A stretch of DNA of 33,157 bases from Anaerolineales bacterium (GTDB lineage Bacteria > Chloroflexota > Anaerolineae > 4572-78 > J111). The position numbers and the translations under genes are program-made. Location of the stretch: assembly GCA_020634935.1 (NCBI GenBank), contig JACKAT010000063.1:1-33157 (forward strand). The letters are read 5' to 3'. Every line of letters begins with the position of its first letter. The first letter of the stretch is position 1. This document shows positions 1 to 8,734 of this stretch, piece after piece. The notes under the pieces are model-generated. The model was not told the DNA's origin, made no database searches, and saw nothing but the letters and a program-made list of their open reading frames with translations.

Positions 1-2
1 CT

Positions 3-2345
3 ATCGATATTTTTACGCCCGGCGGAGCCCACTATCACGTGGGCGACACATTGGACGTGAGAGACGTCAAGGAAGATGTCTTGGAGCGAATTCACGCGGA
101 ACTGCTGACTTCAAACAAGCTCGTTTTATGGACGGGTGTTGAGGATAACGTCAATACCAATTCTACTTACAACAAAGTCATCACTGCCGCCAAACTGTTC
201 AGAAAGGTGGACGTTGAGTCATTGCAGGAAAAACCGGGTGCGGTCTTGCTGGTCAACTACAGTGGGGATAGTTTGTATGACCATTACAGTCAACTCGATC
301 TGGGCGCGGGTTCTTACATGCTGATTGTAGACACCAAAAATCGGCTCATTTACCACCCCGACAAGCGCCTCATTGGGTCGCAGATATCACCCGCGTTTGT
401 GGCCCAGTTGGAGGCTGACAGCGGATCGTTTGTAACTGAGGTTGATGGGCAAGAGATGTTTGTAACTTATAGCCAGTCGGAAGAGAGTGACTGGTACTTG
501 ATTAGCTTGGTGCCGCTCAAAAATCTTACCGCCAGCGCCGATATCATCAGAAACACGTTGCTCTGGGTCTTAATCATCGGCTTTGGGTTTATTGCTCTGG
601 TTGCGTTGCGAATGTCAAACACGATGGTCGAGCCGATCAAGCGCATCACCGAGCTTTTTAAGGAGATTCAAGCCGATACGTTCAATTGGCAAATGCGCCT
701 CGATGAGCAGCGCAGAGACGAGATCGGTGAACTGTTCCAATGGTTTAACGTCTTTTTGGATAGCTTGGAGGCGCGACGTCAAGTGGAGCAGGAGTTGATC
801 CGGGCTAAAGAGGCAGCGGAGGCGGCCAACCGGGCCAAAAGCGCCTTCTTGGCCAATATGAGCCACGAACTACGCACGCCCCTCAACGCCATCCTGGGTT
901 TTAGCCAGCTAATGCAGCGCGACCCTAACGTTACCGCCGATCAACGGGAAAATCTGGAAACGATTGGCCGTAGTGGGGAACATTTGCTGGCCTTGATCAA
1001 CGACGTGCTGGAACTGTCCAAGATCGAGGCGGGGCAGATGAAACTACAGTTGGATAGCTTTGATCTATATTACCTGCTGTCGGGTTTGGAAGAGATGTTT
1101 CGCTTGCGCGCTGCTAACAAAGGGCTAAGCCTACTATTCGATTGCGCGTCCGAAGTACCCCAATACGTATGCGCCGATCAAAGCAAGTTGCGCCAGGTAT
1201 TAATCAACCTGTTAAGCAATGCAGTTAAGTTTACAGGGGAAGGGGGCGTGATCCTGCGGGTCAGGAGTAAGCCGTATGGCGTAGGACGTAAGCAGAAAGA
1301 AGAGAACCGCCCAGCCCTACTGCCTACGGCCCACGCTTATCTCCATTTTGAGGTCAAAGATACCGGCGTGGGTATTGCCACAGCAGAAATGGATGTTATC
1401 TTTGATGCCTTTGTGCAGACCAGCAGCGGTCGGCAATCTAAAGGAGGGACCGGTTTGGGGTTGTCGATCAGCCGTGAATACGTGCAGATAATGGGCGGAG
1501 ATTTGGAATTTACCAGTAAAGTTGGCCGTGGTAGCTGTTTTCAGTTTGAGATTCCGGTTGAACGGGTCGAAGCCTTGCCGGCCCACACCAAGCCATCTGA
1601 CGCCTGTTTGGCCCGTTTGGAGCTGGGGCAGCCGGTCTATCGTTTGCTGGTGGTTGAAGATGAAGAAACCAACCGGAAACTGCTGGTCAAGTTTCTGAAG
1701 TCATTGGGCCGGCCGGTCGATCCTTCTGGTAAGTTTGTCGAACCGATCCTGCCTGGCTTTGAAGTTCGCGAAGCAACAAACGGCCAGGAGGCTATTCGGA
1801 TCTGGCAAAGCTGGCAGCCTCATCTGATCTGGATGGATATGCGGATGCCGGTAATGGATGGGTACGAGGCTACCCGCCGTATCAAGACGTTGCCGTCAAA
1901 GCAAGAAACAATCATCATCGCCTTAACGGCCAGCGCCTTTGAGGAGAATCGCCTGGAAATGTTGGCCGAAGGGTGTGATGGGTTTGTCCGCAAGCCGTTC
2001 CGAGAAATGGATATTGTCGACACGCTGGTCAAACAGTTGTCTGTCCGCTTTGTTTATCAGGAGTTAGAGGGGGGCAGGTCGATACCGGCCACAGCGAATG
2101 ACGAAACCTCTGGCCCCAATGTCTCCGATCTGGTAATCGACCTCCAAGCCGTCCCCGATGAACTATTGACAAAATTAAATGACGCCGCCATTCGACTTGA
2201 TTCGGAGCTTGTCAACCTTGTTATTGATGAAATTCGTATCCATGAGGAGGCGGTGGCCAACGCATTGGCTGCGCTTGTCACTGACTTTAAATTTGACGAG
2301 ATTATTGCCGCCGTACAAAAAGCCCAGGAGAACAAAAATGTCTAA
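3..2345 (+). CDS. Hybrid sensor histidine kinase, Cache-HAMP-HisKA-HATPase-REC (5' truncated)
   Basis: The frame is open to the window edge, so the true start lies upstream; an internal GTG at 39 is only a possible start. Of 780 visible residues, about 1-180 resemble an extracellular Cache sensor (the stretch YHPDKRLIG is typical). One membrane helix lies near 184-203, followed by a HAMP segment and coiled coil. The HisKA motif SHELRTPLN puts the phospho-acceptor at His288. The ATPase domain shows DTGVGIA and GGTGLGLS (near 482). The receiver has phospho-acceptor Asp612 (WMDMRMPVMDG). A C-terminal tail of about 100 residues is seen after the receiver in many cyanobacterial and Chloroflexota kinases. 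An odd loop at about 421-447, rich in Lys, Arg and Pro, is encoded by inverted heptamer repeats. The gene overlaps the next one by 8 bp, so the two are probably translationally coupled. The signal sensed is unknown. Confidence 0.9.
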   Translation: MDIFTPGGAHYHVGDTLDVRDVKEDVLERIHAELLTSNKLVLWTGVEDNVNTNSTYNKVITAAKLFRKVDVESLQEKPGAVLLVNYSGDSLYDHYSQLDLGAGSYMLIVDTKNRLIYHPDKRLIGSQISPAFVAQLEADSGSFVTEVDGQEMFVTYSQSEESDWYLISLVPLKNLTASADIIRNTLLWVLIIGFGFIALVALRMSNTMVEPIKRITELFKEIQADTFNWQMRLDEQRRDEIGELFQWFNVFLDSLEARRQVEQELIRAKEAAEAANRAKSAFLANMSHELRTPLNAILGFSQLMQRDPNVTADQRENLETIGRSGEHLLALINDVLELSKIEAGQMKLQLDSFDLYYLLSGLEEMFRLRAANKGLSLLFDCASEVPQYVCADQSKLRQVLINLLSNAVKFTGEGGVILRVRSKPYGVGRKQKEENRPALLPTAHAYLHFEVKDTGVGIATAEMDVIFDAFVQTSSGRQSKGGTGLGLSISREYVQIMGGDLEFTSKVGRGSCFQFEIPVERVEALPAHTKPSDACLARLELGQPVYRLLVVEDEETNRKLLVKFLKSLGRPVDPSGKFVEPILPGFEVREATNGQEAIRIWQSWQPHLIWMDMRMPVMDGYEATRRIKTLPSKQETIIIALTASAFEENRLEMLAEGCDGFVRKPFREMDIVDTLVKQLSVRFVYQELEGGRSIPATANDETSGPNVSDLVIDLQAVPDELLTKLNDAAIRLDSELVNLVIDEIRIHEEAVANALAALVTDFKFDEIIAAVQKAQENKNV
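1264..1344. repeat. Intragenic inverted heptamer repeat in kinase ATPase domain
   Basis: The left arm (1264-1291) reads as 7-bp units such as GGAGTAA and GGCGTAG. The right arm (1315-1344) is their imperfect reverse complement, with units such as GGAGATA, GCCGTAG and GCAGTAG on the opposite strand. The insert keeps the reading frame and adds about 27 residues before the DTGVGIA motif. It belongs to the same sequence family as the repeat at 10301-10349. Confidence 0.7.
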
Positions 2346-3432
2346 TTACCCCCCCCATTCGTCTCGATCCGACATCTTAATCGTTGACGATACGCCCGCC
2401 AATCTACGGCTCCTAGCTGGGATATTGACTGAGCAAGGGTACAAGGTTCGGCCAGCCTCCCACGGCCAGATGGCGCTGTACGCGGCCCAAGTCCAACCGC
2501 CGGATTTAATTCTGCTGGATATTATGATGCCGAATATGGACGGCTACGAAGTTTGCCGGCAATTAAAGGCGGATGAACGAACCCGAAATATTCCGATCAT
2601 TTTCATCAGCGCGCTGGGTGAGACCTTGGACAAAGTGACTGCCTTTTCTATGGGCGGGGTCGATTACATCGCCAAACCATTCCAGGTCGAAGAAGTAGTG
2701 GCTCGCGTGAATACGCATTTGACGATCCGGCGTCTAAACCAGAGTCTTCAGGAACAAGTGGCCGAACTAGATGCCTTTGCCCATACCGTGGCCCACGACC
2801 TGAAGAATCCGTTGAGTCTGGTTGTCGGCTACGCCGACTATATGTTGCAAGCCTTGAATGAGATAGAGCCTGAACAATTGTGGGAGTATTTGCAAAAGGT
2901 TAAAAAGTCAGGACAAAAAGCAGCTAGCATCGTTAACGAGATCCTGCTTCTGGCAACTGTTCCCAAAAAGGAGGTTGACATTGGTTCGCTTGATATGGCC
3001 AGCCTTATCGCTCAGAGTCTGGAACGGCTGGTCTTGTCGCTCGAAGAAACGCAGGGGGAAATAAGGCTACCGGACTGTTGGCCTGTCGCCTTAGGTTATG
3101 GTCCCTGGGTAGAGGAAGTGTGGATCAATTACATCAGTAATGGTCTAAAATATGGTGGACAGCCGCCCCGTTTAGAGTTAGGGGCTTCAATCGAGTCAGG
3201 CGGCATGGTTCGTTTTTGGGTGCAGGATAATGGCCCGGGCTTGACTGCTGAGGCCCAGCAGGTTCTGTTTACCGAATTCACCCGCCTCAACGGGTTTCGA
3301 GTGGAAGGACACGGTTTGGGCCTATCCATTGTACGCCGGATCGTGAAAAAACTGGGTGGTCAGGTTGGGCTTGAAAGTCAGGTGGGGCAGGGCAGTCTGT
3401 TCTATTTTACCTTGCCTCGAGCCGAGGCGTAA
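2338..3432 (+). CDS. Receiver-histidine kinase fusion (REC-HisKA-HATPase)
   Basis: A 364-residue cytoplasmic protein with no membrane segment. An N-terminal receiver (ILIVDDTPANLRLL) has phospho-acceptor Asp61 in LLDIMMPNMDG. A short coiled coil follows, then a HisKA domain with His153 (VAHDLKNPLSL) and an ATPase domain with N-box NGLKYGG, DNGPGL and GHGLGLSI. The start at ATG 2338 overlaps the stop of the upstream hybrid kinase by 8 bp; upstream in-frame codons would run into the kinase's last 160 bp and are unlikely. The order suggests that the upstream kinase phosphorylates this receiver, which then controls the attached kinase. No DNA-binding output domain is visible, so the final target is unknown. 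Confidence 0.9.
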   Translation: MSNYPPHSSRSDILIVDDTPANLRLLAGILTEQGYKVRPASHGQMALYAAQVQPPDLILLDIMMPNMDGYEVCRQLKADERTRNIPIIFISALGETLDKVTAFSMGGVDYIAKPFQVEEVVARVNTHLTIRRLNQSLQEQVAELDAFAHTVAHDLKNPLSLVVGYADYMLQALNEIEPEQLWEYLQKVKKSGQKAASIVNEILLLATVPKKEVDIGSLDMASLIAQSLERLVLSLEETQGEIRLPDCWPVALGYGPWVEEVWINYISNGLKYGGQPPRLELGASIESGGMVRFWVQDNGPGLTAEAQQVLFTEFTRLNGFRVEGHGLGLSIVRRIVKKLGGQVGLESQVGQGSLFYFTLPRAEA

Positions 3433-3442
3433 ATTTTTTGCA

Positions 3443-3482
3443 ATAAAGAGGAGTCCAATTTTCCTTTTGGACTCCTCTTTAT
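3443..3482 (+). terminator. Rho-independent-type terminator hairpin
   Basis: A 16-bp perfect stem (left arm 3443-3458, right arm 3467-3482) centred on AGAGGAGTCC/GGACTCCTCT with an 8-nt loop lies 10 bp after the stop of the receiver-kinase gene. The arms end in A and T tracts, and ATTTTG follows. It could stop transcription in both directions. The remaining spacer to the cupin gene shows nothing recognisable. Confidence 0.75.
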
Positions 3483-3604
3483 AATTTTGTATTGAAGTCC
3501 ATCGCCACTTAGGGCTGGGCCTGCTGGAGTCCACCTACCAGTTATGCTTGGCTCACGAACTTCAGACCAGCCATATGGGAGAATAAATAGCCCTCTCCCC
3601 AATT

Positions 3605-4120
3605 TTACGCCGGCGCTTCCATAAAATAGATATTGTACTTAGCGCATACCTTCAACAACGCTTCCATATCGGGCGGGCCGGCCGGGGTGGGCGGATGGGC
3701 TTTGTCCTCAACCGGGATGCCAATTTCCTCAAAAAAGCGTTCCATATTACCGGCCGGTTCAAAGGTCATTATCACCTTGCCTACGGTATCGCCCACGTTG
3801 CGAAAGCCGTGCGGTACGCCGCCGGGAACGTGAACAATGGAACCGGCCAGGGCCGGCGTAGCGACCTTATGGCCGGCCTCATCTTGCCCGTAAATTTCAT
3901 AACGACCTTCCAAGATATGAAACGTTTCCTGCTGCGGGTGCGTATGCAGCAGCGGCACGCCGTCCCCCGGTTGGGTTAGCGACTCCACCACCGCGAATTT
4001 GTGGCCGGTCGCCTGACCGCTGAGCCGTATGGTCATCACTTCGTTAATGACCAGGATAGCCTGGCTGTTATCGGCCACGATAATCGAGGTCTTGCCATTT
4101 TGGTGTCCATTAGTAGACAT
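3605..4120 (-). CDS. Cupin-domain protein
   Basis: A 171-residue single-domain cupin. The first cupin motif, PLLHTHPQQETFHILEG, gives metal ligands His59, His61 and Glu65. The second, VPGGVPHGFRNVG, gives His104. The start is set by AAGGAG seven bases before ATG 4120 (MSTNGHQ); the open frame extends upstream but has no comparable ribosome site. A C-terminal extension (GNMERFFEEIGIP...) resembles small cupins that accompany quercetinase-like or isomerase-like families. Substrate and reaction cannot be deduced. The gene diverges from the BTAD regulator across a 223-bp spacer, so that regulator may control it. Confidence 0.85.
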   Translation of the reverse strand: MSTNGHQNGKTSIIVADNSQAILVINEVMTIRLSGQATGHKFAVVESLTQPGDGVPLLHTHPQQETFHILEGRYEIYGQDEAGHKVATPALAGSIVHVPGGVPHGFRNVGDTVGKVIMTFEPAGNMERFFEEIGIPVEDKAHPPTPAGPPDMEALLKVCAKYNIYFMEAPA

Positions 4121-4220
4121 GTTTATCTCCTTAGTTGAATTAACGGCCTGTCTGAAACGGCGCTTGAGGCCATTTCGTTGAGCCTTCATTGATATTGATT
4201 ACCCTCAGTATAGCCGGCCA

Positions 4221-4275
4221 GCGTACCGCTATCGTGCTAAATGCCGCCGGTCAGCGTGCCAACACTGTGCTGATT
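4221..4275. promoter_or_regulatory. 11-bp-phased direct repeats, candidate SARP/BTAD operator
   Basis: Five consecutive 11-bp blocks begin at 4221, 4232, 4243, 4254 and 4265. Four of them share a GT(A/G)C core at the same offset (GCGTACC, TCGTGCT, GCGTGCC, CTGTGCT). SARP regulators of actinobacteria bind heptamers repeated every 11 bp just upstream of promoters, so this spacing is suggestive. It sits between two divergent genes, upstream of the regulator gene itself. No binding data support it. Confidence 0.35.
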
Positions 4276-4314
4276 TTGGCGGGGTTGGCGTTAGGGCTTT
4301 TGGACCGAGCATAT

Positions 4315-4320
4315 TATAAT
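4315..4320 (+). promoter_or_regulatory. Candidate -10 box of the BTAD regulator gene
   Basis: A perfect TATAAT lies 24 bp before the preferred start codon. No convincing -35 is present (TTAGGG at 4291 is the best at 18 bp), which fits an activator-dependent promoter. The predicted transcription start falls near 4327, giving a very short or absent leader. Confidence 0.4.
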
Positions 4321-4343
4321 GTTGCCAATTGGATGAGGGGATG

Positions 4344-7300
4344 ATGTCTAAACTTTCCTTCTATTTGTTTGGTGCGCCTCATATTGAAGTCAACGGAGTA
4401 CCGGTGGTGGTGGGCTACAGCAAGGGGATAGCGCTGCTGGCTTATCTGGCGGTGACCGGCCAGCCCCATACCCGCGAGTCGTTGGCGACGTTTTTGTGGC
4501 CCCATCACGACCCGGCCAGCGCGCTGGGTGAAGTGCGCCGCATGGTGTGGGTCTTGAACAAAGCGTTGGGCAAAGGCTGGCTGGCCACGGACCGGCAAAC
4601 CGTGGCTTTGCCGTCGCAAGCTGAGATTTGGGTGGATACGATCCGCTTTCAATCGCTGCTGAATACCTGGACCTACCACGACCACGCGGCCAATAAAGTT
4701 TGCTTGGCCTGTTTCGACCCGTTGACTGAAGCCGTGGCCTTAGCTCAAAATGATTTTTTGGCCGGGTTCACCGTCCCGGATAGTCTGGGATTTGACGCCT
4801 GGCAGAGCCAAGAAACCCAACTGCGGCGGCAAGAAGTGACCCTGGCGCTGGAGAAATTGATCCAACTACTGCTGCACATGGCCGACCAGGGACCTCACAC
4901 GGCCATTCCTTATGCCCAACGGCTGTTGAACTTGGACCCGCTGTACGAACCCGCTCACCGGCTGTTGATGGCCTTATATGCCGCCGCCAACCAACCGGCG
5001 GCGGTCGCCCGTCAATACCAAGAGTGTGTCAAGGTCTTAAGGGCTGAACTGGACACCCCGCCTGCCGCAGAGACGACCAGCCTGTTCGAGCGCATCCGCC
5101 TGAACAAGTTTGACCCCACTACCGCGTTTGCTGAACTGCCCGCCTATATAAGCGCCTCCCTGCCAGCCTCCCTCCCCCCCGACGACCTGCCCAGACACAA
5201 TCTACCGGCTCAGGTCACCCCTTTTATTGGCCGCGAATTTGAACTCGCGGCGTTGTCGGAGTTGCTGCTTGACCCGACGATGCTGCTGGTTACCATCGTC
5301 GCGCCGGGCGGTATGGGCAAAACGCGGCTGGCGCTTGAATTGGGCAGCCGATTGGCCGAACATTTCCAAGATGGCGTCTTTTTCGTCGAGTTGGCCCCGA
5401 TTGACAGCGGCGAGGCCATCATCCCGGCCGTAGCCGAGGCCATGAGCTACGCGTTTCAGCCCACCGGACGCAGCCAGAAGCAGCAAGTACTGGATTACCT
5501 GCACCCCAAACAGGTCTTGCTCATACTGGATAACTTTGAGCATCTGATCGACAGCGGAGCCGGACTGGTGAGCGAGATGCTGGCCGCGAGTCCCCGCCTA
5601 AAGGTGCTGGTCACCTCCCGGCAGCGGCTTTACCTGGCCGGTGAGACCTTGTTTATCTTGCAAGGGCTGAAGCTGCCCGAAGCCAATACACCCGACCCGG
5701 CGACCCGGTCGGCGGCCATTGAACTATTTCAGCAAACGGCGCGGCGGGTCAGGTCGGATTTCGGCCTGACTGAGACGAACCTGCCGCATGTCACGCGGGT
5801 ATGCCGCTTGGTGCAGGGCATGCCGCTGGCCATTGTCCTGGCGGCGGCCTGGGTCAGCGTGCTGTCAGCGGCGGAAATTGCCGAAGAAATTCAGCGGAGT
5901 CTCGATATATTGGAGGCCGAAGGCAGCGAGCTGCCGGAACGCCTGCGCAGCATTCGGGCCGTGTTCGACCACGCCTGGAGTATGATGACCGAGGCGGAGC
6001 AGCAGGTCTTTATGAAGTTAGCCGTCTTTCGCGGCGGCTTCACCCGCGAGGCCGCCGACAAAGTGGCCCAGGCCGGGCTGCGCCACCTGCAATCACTGGT
6101 CACCAAGGCCCTTATCACTCGTGAGGCTGACCAGGGCCGGTATCATATCCACGAACTGCTGCGCCAGTACGCCGCCGAGAAACTGCACCAATCCGGTCAA
6201 GTTGACTCAACCCGTCAAGCCCACACCAACTACTATCTAACCTACCTGGCCGAACAGACCGCTCGCCTGAAAGGGACGGAGCAGTTAGCCACGCTAAAAC
6301 GGATCGAGGTCGATTTTGAGAATGTGCGCGAAGGGTGGGCCGACGCGGTAGCCAACCGGCTGTATGACCTGGTGGGCCAAGCCCTAGAAGCCATGTATCT
6401 GTTTTGTTTCTTGCAGAGCCGCCTGGAAGACGGCAAAGCGCTGTTCGACCGGGCCAGACAGGGCTTGGCTCCGGCGCCGAACCAGCCGCCGCATCCGGTC
6501 TGGTTAGCCTTAGGGTTGCGCTTTTACCACACCGCCGATAGTCATGCGGTGTTACAACAGCGGCTTGAAGCGTCGCTGGCTCTGGCTCGTGAGCGCGACG
6601 ACCGGGCGGAGGTGGCCTTTTGCCTGCATACCCTGGCCACCATCGCCCACTATGTCGATCAAAACCCGCCGCAGGCCATTGACTATTATGAAGAATGCGC
6701 CGCTATTTACCGGCAGTTGGACGAAAAATATTATCTGGCGCAAACGCTCAGCAAACTGGGCGAAGCCTACCAACTCCTCAGCCAAAATGCCTTGACCCTG
6801 ACCTACGTCAATGAGGCTTACCAACTCCAGCGCGCTATTGGAGACCAGATGGGCGAATCAGAAACCCTACGCGCTCTGGGGATGACCGCTTATCAAGCCG
6901 GCGATTACGACGCGACCGATGATTACTTTGAAAAGGCCTATAACATCCAGCTAAAGACGGACTATGTGGTGGGCCAAGCTACCAGCAACCTCTATCGCGG
7001 TTACATGACCTTTATGCGCGGCGAGACCGTCGCCGGACAGGCGTTAGTTGAACAGGCCCTGGCCCAGGCTCTGGATATTGTTGACTACTCCACCCAGGCC
7101 TGGTGTTGGGCTATCCTCGGTTGGATTAAGTGCGCGGCGGGCGATTATACCCAGGCCGAACAACACCTACGCCAGGCCGAAGCAGTCGAACCTGACCCTT
7201 TTCGGCAAACCGGAGCCGGCAACCCTTTCCTCAAACTGCAAATTAACTTTGCCCAATCGCTGCTGGCCAGCGGCCGCGGCGACTACGCCGCCGTGCGACG

Positions 7301-7613
7301 CTATCTCCTTCAGCCCTTACACCTGGCCGTTAATACCTCCAGCCAACCCTTTATGACCTTGTCGATAGCGGCGGCGGCCCTCCTCTATGCGCACAATGGA
7401 CACTCGGCGGCGGCGGTCGAACTGCTGGGGTTGGTTTTCAGCCAGCCGGTTAAAGGGACTAACTGGATGAAACAGTGGGGTTTGCTGAACTATGTTCAGG
7501 CGCATCTGCGTGACACGCTGGGCCAGGCTGCGTTTGAGGCAGCCTGGCAGCGGGGCGAATTACAGGAGTTAAAGACGGCGGCTGAGGGTGTGCTGCAAGA
7601 AATCGAGGGGTAG
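4344..7613 (+). CDS. BTAD/SARP-like transcriptional regulator with NB-ARC-type ATPase and TPRs
   Basis: A 1089-residue regulator of the AfsR/MalT-like type. Residues 1-100 (LSFYLFGAPHIEVNG...) match the winged-helix N-terminus of these proteins, and about 100-250 form the helical BTAD domain. An ATPase follows with Walker A APGGMGKT (Lys326) and Walker B LLILDNFEH (Asp396), then VTSRQRL and GMPLAIVLAAAW, as in NB-ARC/STAND switches. About 600-1060 are TPR-like helical repeats (CLHTLATIAHYVDQ, TLSKLGEAYQLL). Such proteins typically bind ATP and an inducer before activating transcription. The start is uncertain: ATG 4344 follows GAGGGG closely, but ATG 4341 or TTG 4329 are possible. It diverges from the cupin gene and converges with the cyclase gene, two bases away. 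Confidence 0.88.
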   Translation: MSKLSFYLFGAPHIEVNGVPVVVGYSKGIALLAYLAVTGQPHTRESLATFLWPHHDPASALGEVRRMVWVLNKALGKGWLATDRQTVALPSQAEIWVDTIRFQSLLNTWTYHDHAANKVCLACFDPLTEAVALAQNDFLAGFTVPDSLGFDAWQSQETQLRRQEVTLALEKLIQLLLHMADQGPHTAIPYAQRLLNLDPLYEPAHRLLMALYAAANQPAAVARQYQECVKVLRAELDTPPAAETTSLFERIRLNKFDPTTAFAELPAYISASLPASLPPDDLPRHNLPAQVTPFIGREFELAALSELLLDPTMLLVTIVAPGGMGKTRLALELGSRLAEHFQDGVFFVELAPIDSGEAIIPAVAEAMSYAFQPTGRSQKQQVLDYLHPKQVLLILDNFEHLIDSGAGLVSEMLAASPRLKVLVTSRQRLYLAGETLFILQGLKLPEANTPDPATRSAAIELFQQTARRVRSDFGLTETNLPHVTRVCRLVQGMPLAIVLAAAWVSVLSAAEIAEEIQRSLDILEAEGSELPERLRSIRAVFDHAWSMMTEAEQQVFMKLAVFRGGFTREAADKVAQAGLRHLQSLVTKALITREADQGRYHIHELLRQYAAEKLHQSGQVDSTRQAHTNYYLTYLAEQTARLKGTEQLATLKRIEVDFENVREGWADAVANRLYDLVGQALEAMYLFCFLQSRLEDGKALFDRARQGLAPAPNQPPHPVWLALGLRFYHTADSHAVLQQRLEASLALARERDDRAEVAFCLHTLATIAHYVDQNPPQAIDYYEECAAIYRQLDEKYYLAQTLSKLGEAYQLLSQNALTLTYVNEAYQLQRAIGDQMGESETLRALGMTAYQAGDYDATDDYFEKAYNIQLKTDYVVGQATSNLYRGYMTFMRGETVAGQALVEQALAQALDIVDYSTQAWCWAILGWIKCAAGDYTQAEQHLRQAEAVEPDPFRQTGAGNPFLKLQINFAQSLLASGRGDYAAVRRYLLQPLHLAVNTSSQPFMTLSIAAAALLYAHNGHSAAAVELLGLVFSQPVKGTNWMKQWGLLNYVQAHLRDTLGQAAFEAAWQRGELQELKTAAEGVLQEIEG

Positions 7614-7615
7614 GT

Positions 7616-8734
7616 TTAGACGGCTACGCCTTGTTTAGCCATCAGTAAGTAAGTCGGCAGTTCCCCTTTCCCCTTGACCGAAATAGCGCCGCGCGGCTCG
7701 AATAGAAAGGTATGTTGTAAGAATTCATACGTGGCCTGCGTAACCTGAATCTGGCCGGCCAGACCGTGCGACTCCATCCGGCTGGCCGTATTGACCGTGT
7801 CGCCCCATAAATCGTAGCTGAATTTCTTTTTACCGATAACGCCGGCCACGACCGGCCCGCTGTGCAGGCCAATGCGAACTTGCAACTGGCCGTTGGCTAT
7901 CGCCGCAATTTCACGCTGCATGCCCAACGCCATTTCGGCGGCGGCAGCGGCGTGGTCAGAGCGAGGCATCGGCAGGCCAGCAACGGCCATATAAGCATCG
8001 CCGATAGTTTTGATTTTTTCCAAACCATACCGGTCGGCCAGGCCGTCGAAGCGCGAGAAGATGTCATTCAGCAGCTTAACCAGTTCCTCCGGGCCAATTT
8101 GGGCGGAGAGGGTGGTAAAACCGACGATATCGGCAAAGAGAACGGTGACCGCCTCGAAGTGGTCGGCGATGATCTCCGGCGACTGCTTGAGCCGGTTGGC
8201 TACGGGCTTGGGCAGAATGTTGAGCAGCAGCCGCTCCGACTTTTCCTGCTCGTGCATCAGCATTTTGTGTTTGTCGGCCAGGTCAATCAACACTTGCTCA
8301 AGCTGCTGGTTCAACTGCTGCATATCGCGTTCGCGGGCCTTGCGCTGGTCGGTTTCATGCTTGAGCTTCAGCGCAGAGCGAACCCGGGCTAACAGTTCGA
8401 CTTCATTGGGCGGCTTGGTAATGTAATCCATCGCCCCGGCGGTGAAGGCCAACTGCAAATCTTCGGTCTCGGTGCTGCTGGTGACCATGATGATCGGAAT
8501 ATCGCGCCGGGCCTCGACGGCCTTAATCTGGCGGCAGGCTTCGATGCCGTTCATCAGTGGCATGTGCAAATCCATCAGAATCAAGTCGATGTTGGGACGG
8601 TCATTCTGCTTAAAATGATGCAGCGCTTCAGCCGCCGAGCCGGCCAGCAGCAGGTCGGTGTAGCCTTCATCTTCCAACAGTGCGGCCAGAGCCAGCCGTT
8701 GGGTGGACGAGTCATCAACGATGAGAATGGTCAT
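7616..8734 (-). CDS. Receiver-class III adenylate cyclase
   Basis: A 372-residue response regulator with a nucleotide cyclase output, predicted to make cAMP from ATP. The receiver has Asp7/Asp8 and phospho-acceptor Asp55 (LMDLHMPLMNG). A coiled coil (about 125-170) leads to the cyclase domain. Metal ligands Asp202 (FADIVGFT) and Asp246 (GDAYMAVAG) are present. Adenine-selecting Lys242 (EKIKTIGD) and Asp308 (YDLWGD), transition-state Asn315 and Arg319 (NTASRME), and a Lys in VKGKG are all present, so it should be active and specific for ATP rather than GTP. The start ATG follows AAGGAGG and overlaps the upstream kinase gene by 20 bp, which points to that kinase as its phosphodonor. Confidence 0.92.
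   Translation of the reverse strand: MTILIVDDSSTQRLALAALLEDEGYTDLLLAGSAAEALHHFKQNDRPNIDLILMDLHMPLMNGIEACRQIKAVEARRDIPIIMVTSSTETEDLQLAFTAGAMDYITKPPNEVELLARVRSALKLKHETDQRKARERDMQQLNQQLEQVLIDLADKHKMLMHEQEKSERLLLNILPKPVANRLKQSPEIIADHFEAVTVLFADIVGFTTLSAQIGPEELVKLLNDIFSRFDGLADRYGLEKIKTIGDAYMAVAGLPMPRSDHAAAAAEMALGMQREIAAIANGQLQVRIGLHSGPVVAGVIGKKKFSYDLWGDTVNTASRMESHGLAGQIQVTQATYEFLQHTFLFEPRGAISVKGKGELPTYLLMAKQGVAV

Noticed and set aside
2179..2337. Longer N-terminus for the receiver-kinase gene
   Set aside because: It would overlap the upstream kinase by 160 bp in another frame. The receiver fold begins right after ATG 2338.
5788..6124. Arg-rich ORFs in other frames of the BTAD gene
   Set aside because: GC-rich shadow frames over a gene with intact ATPase motifs and typical codon pattern.
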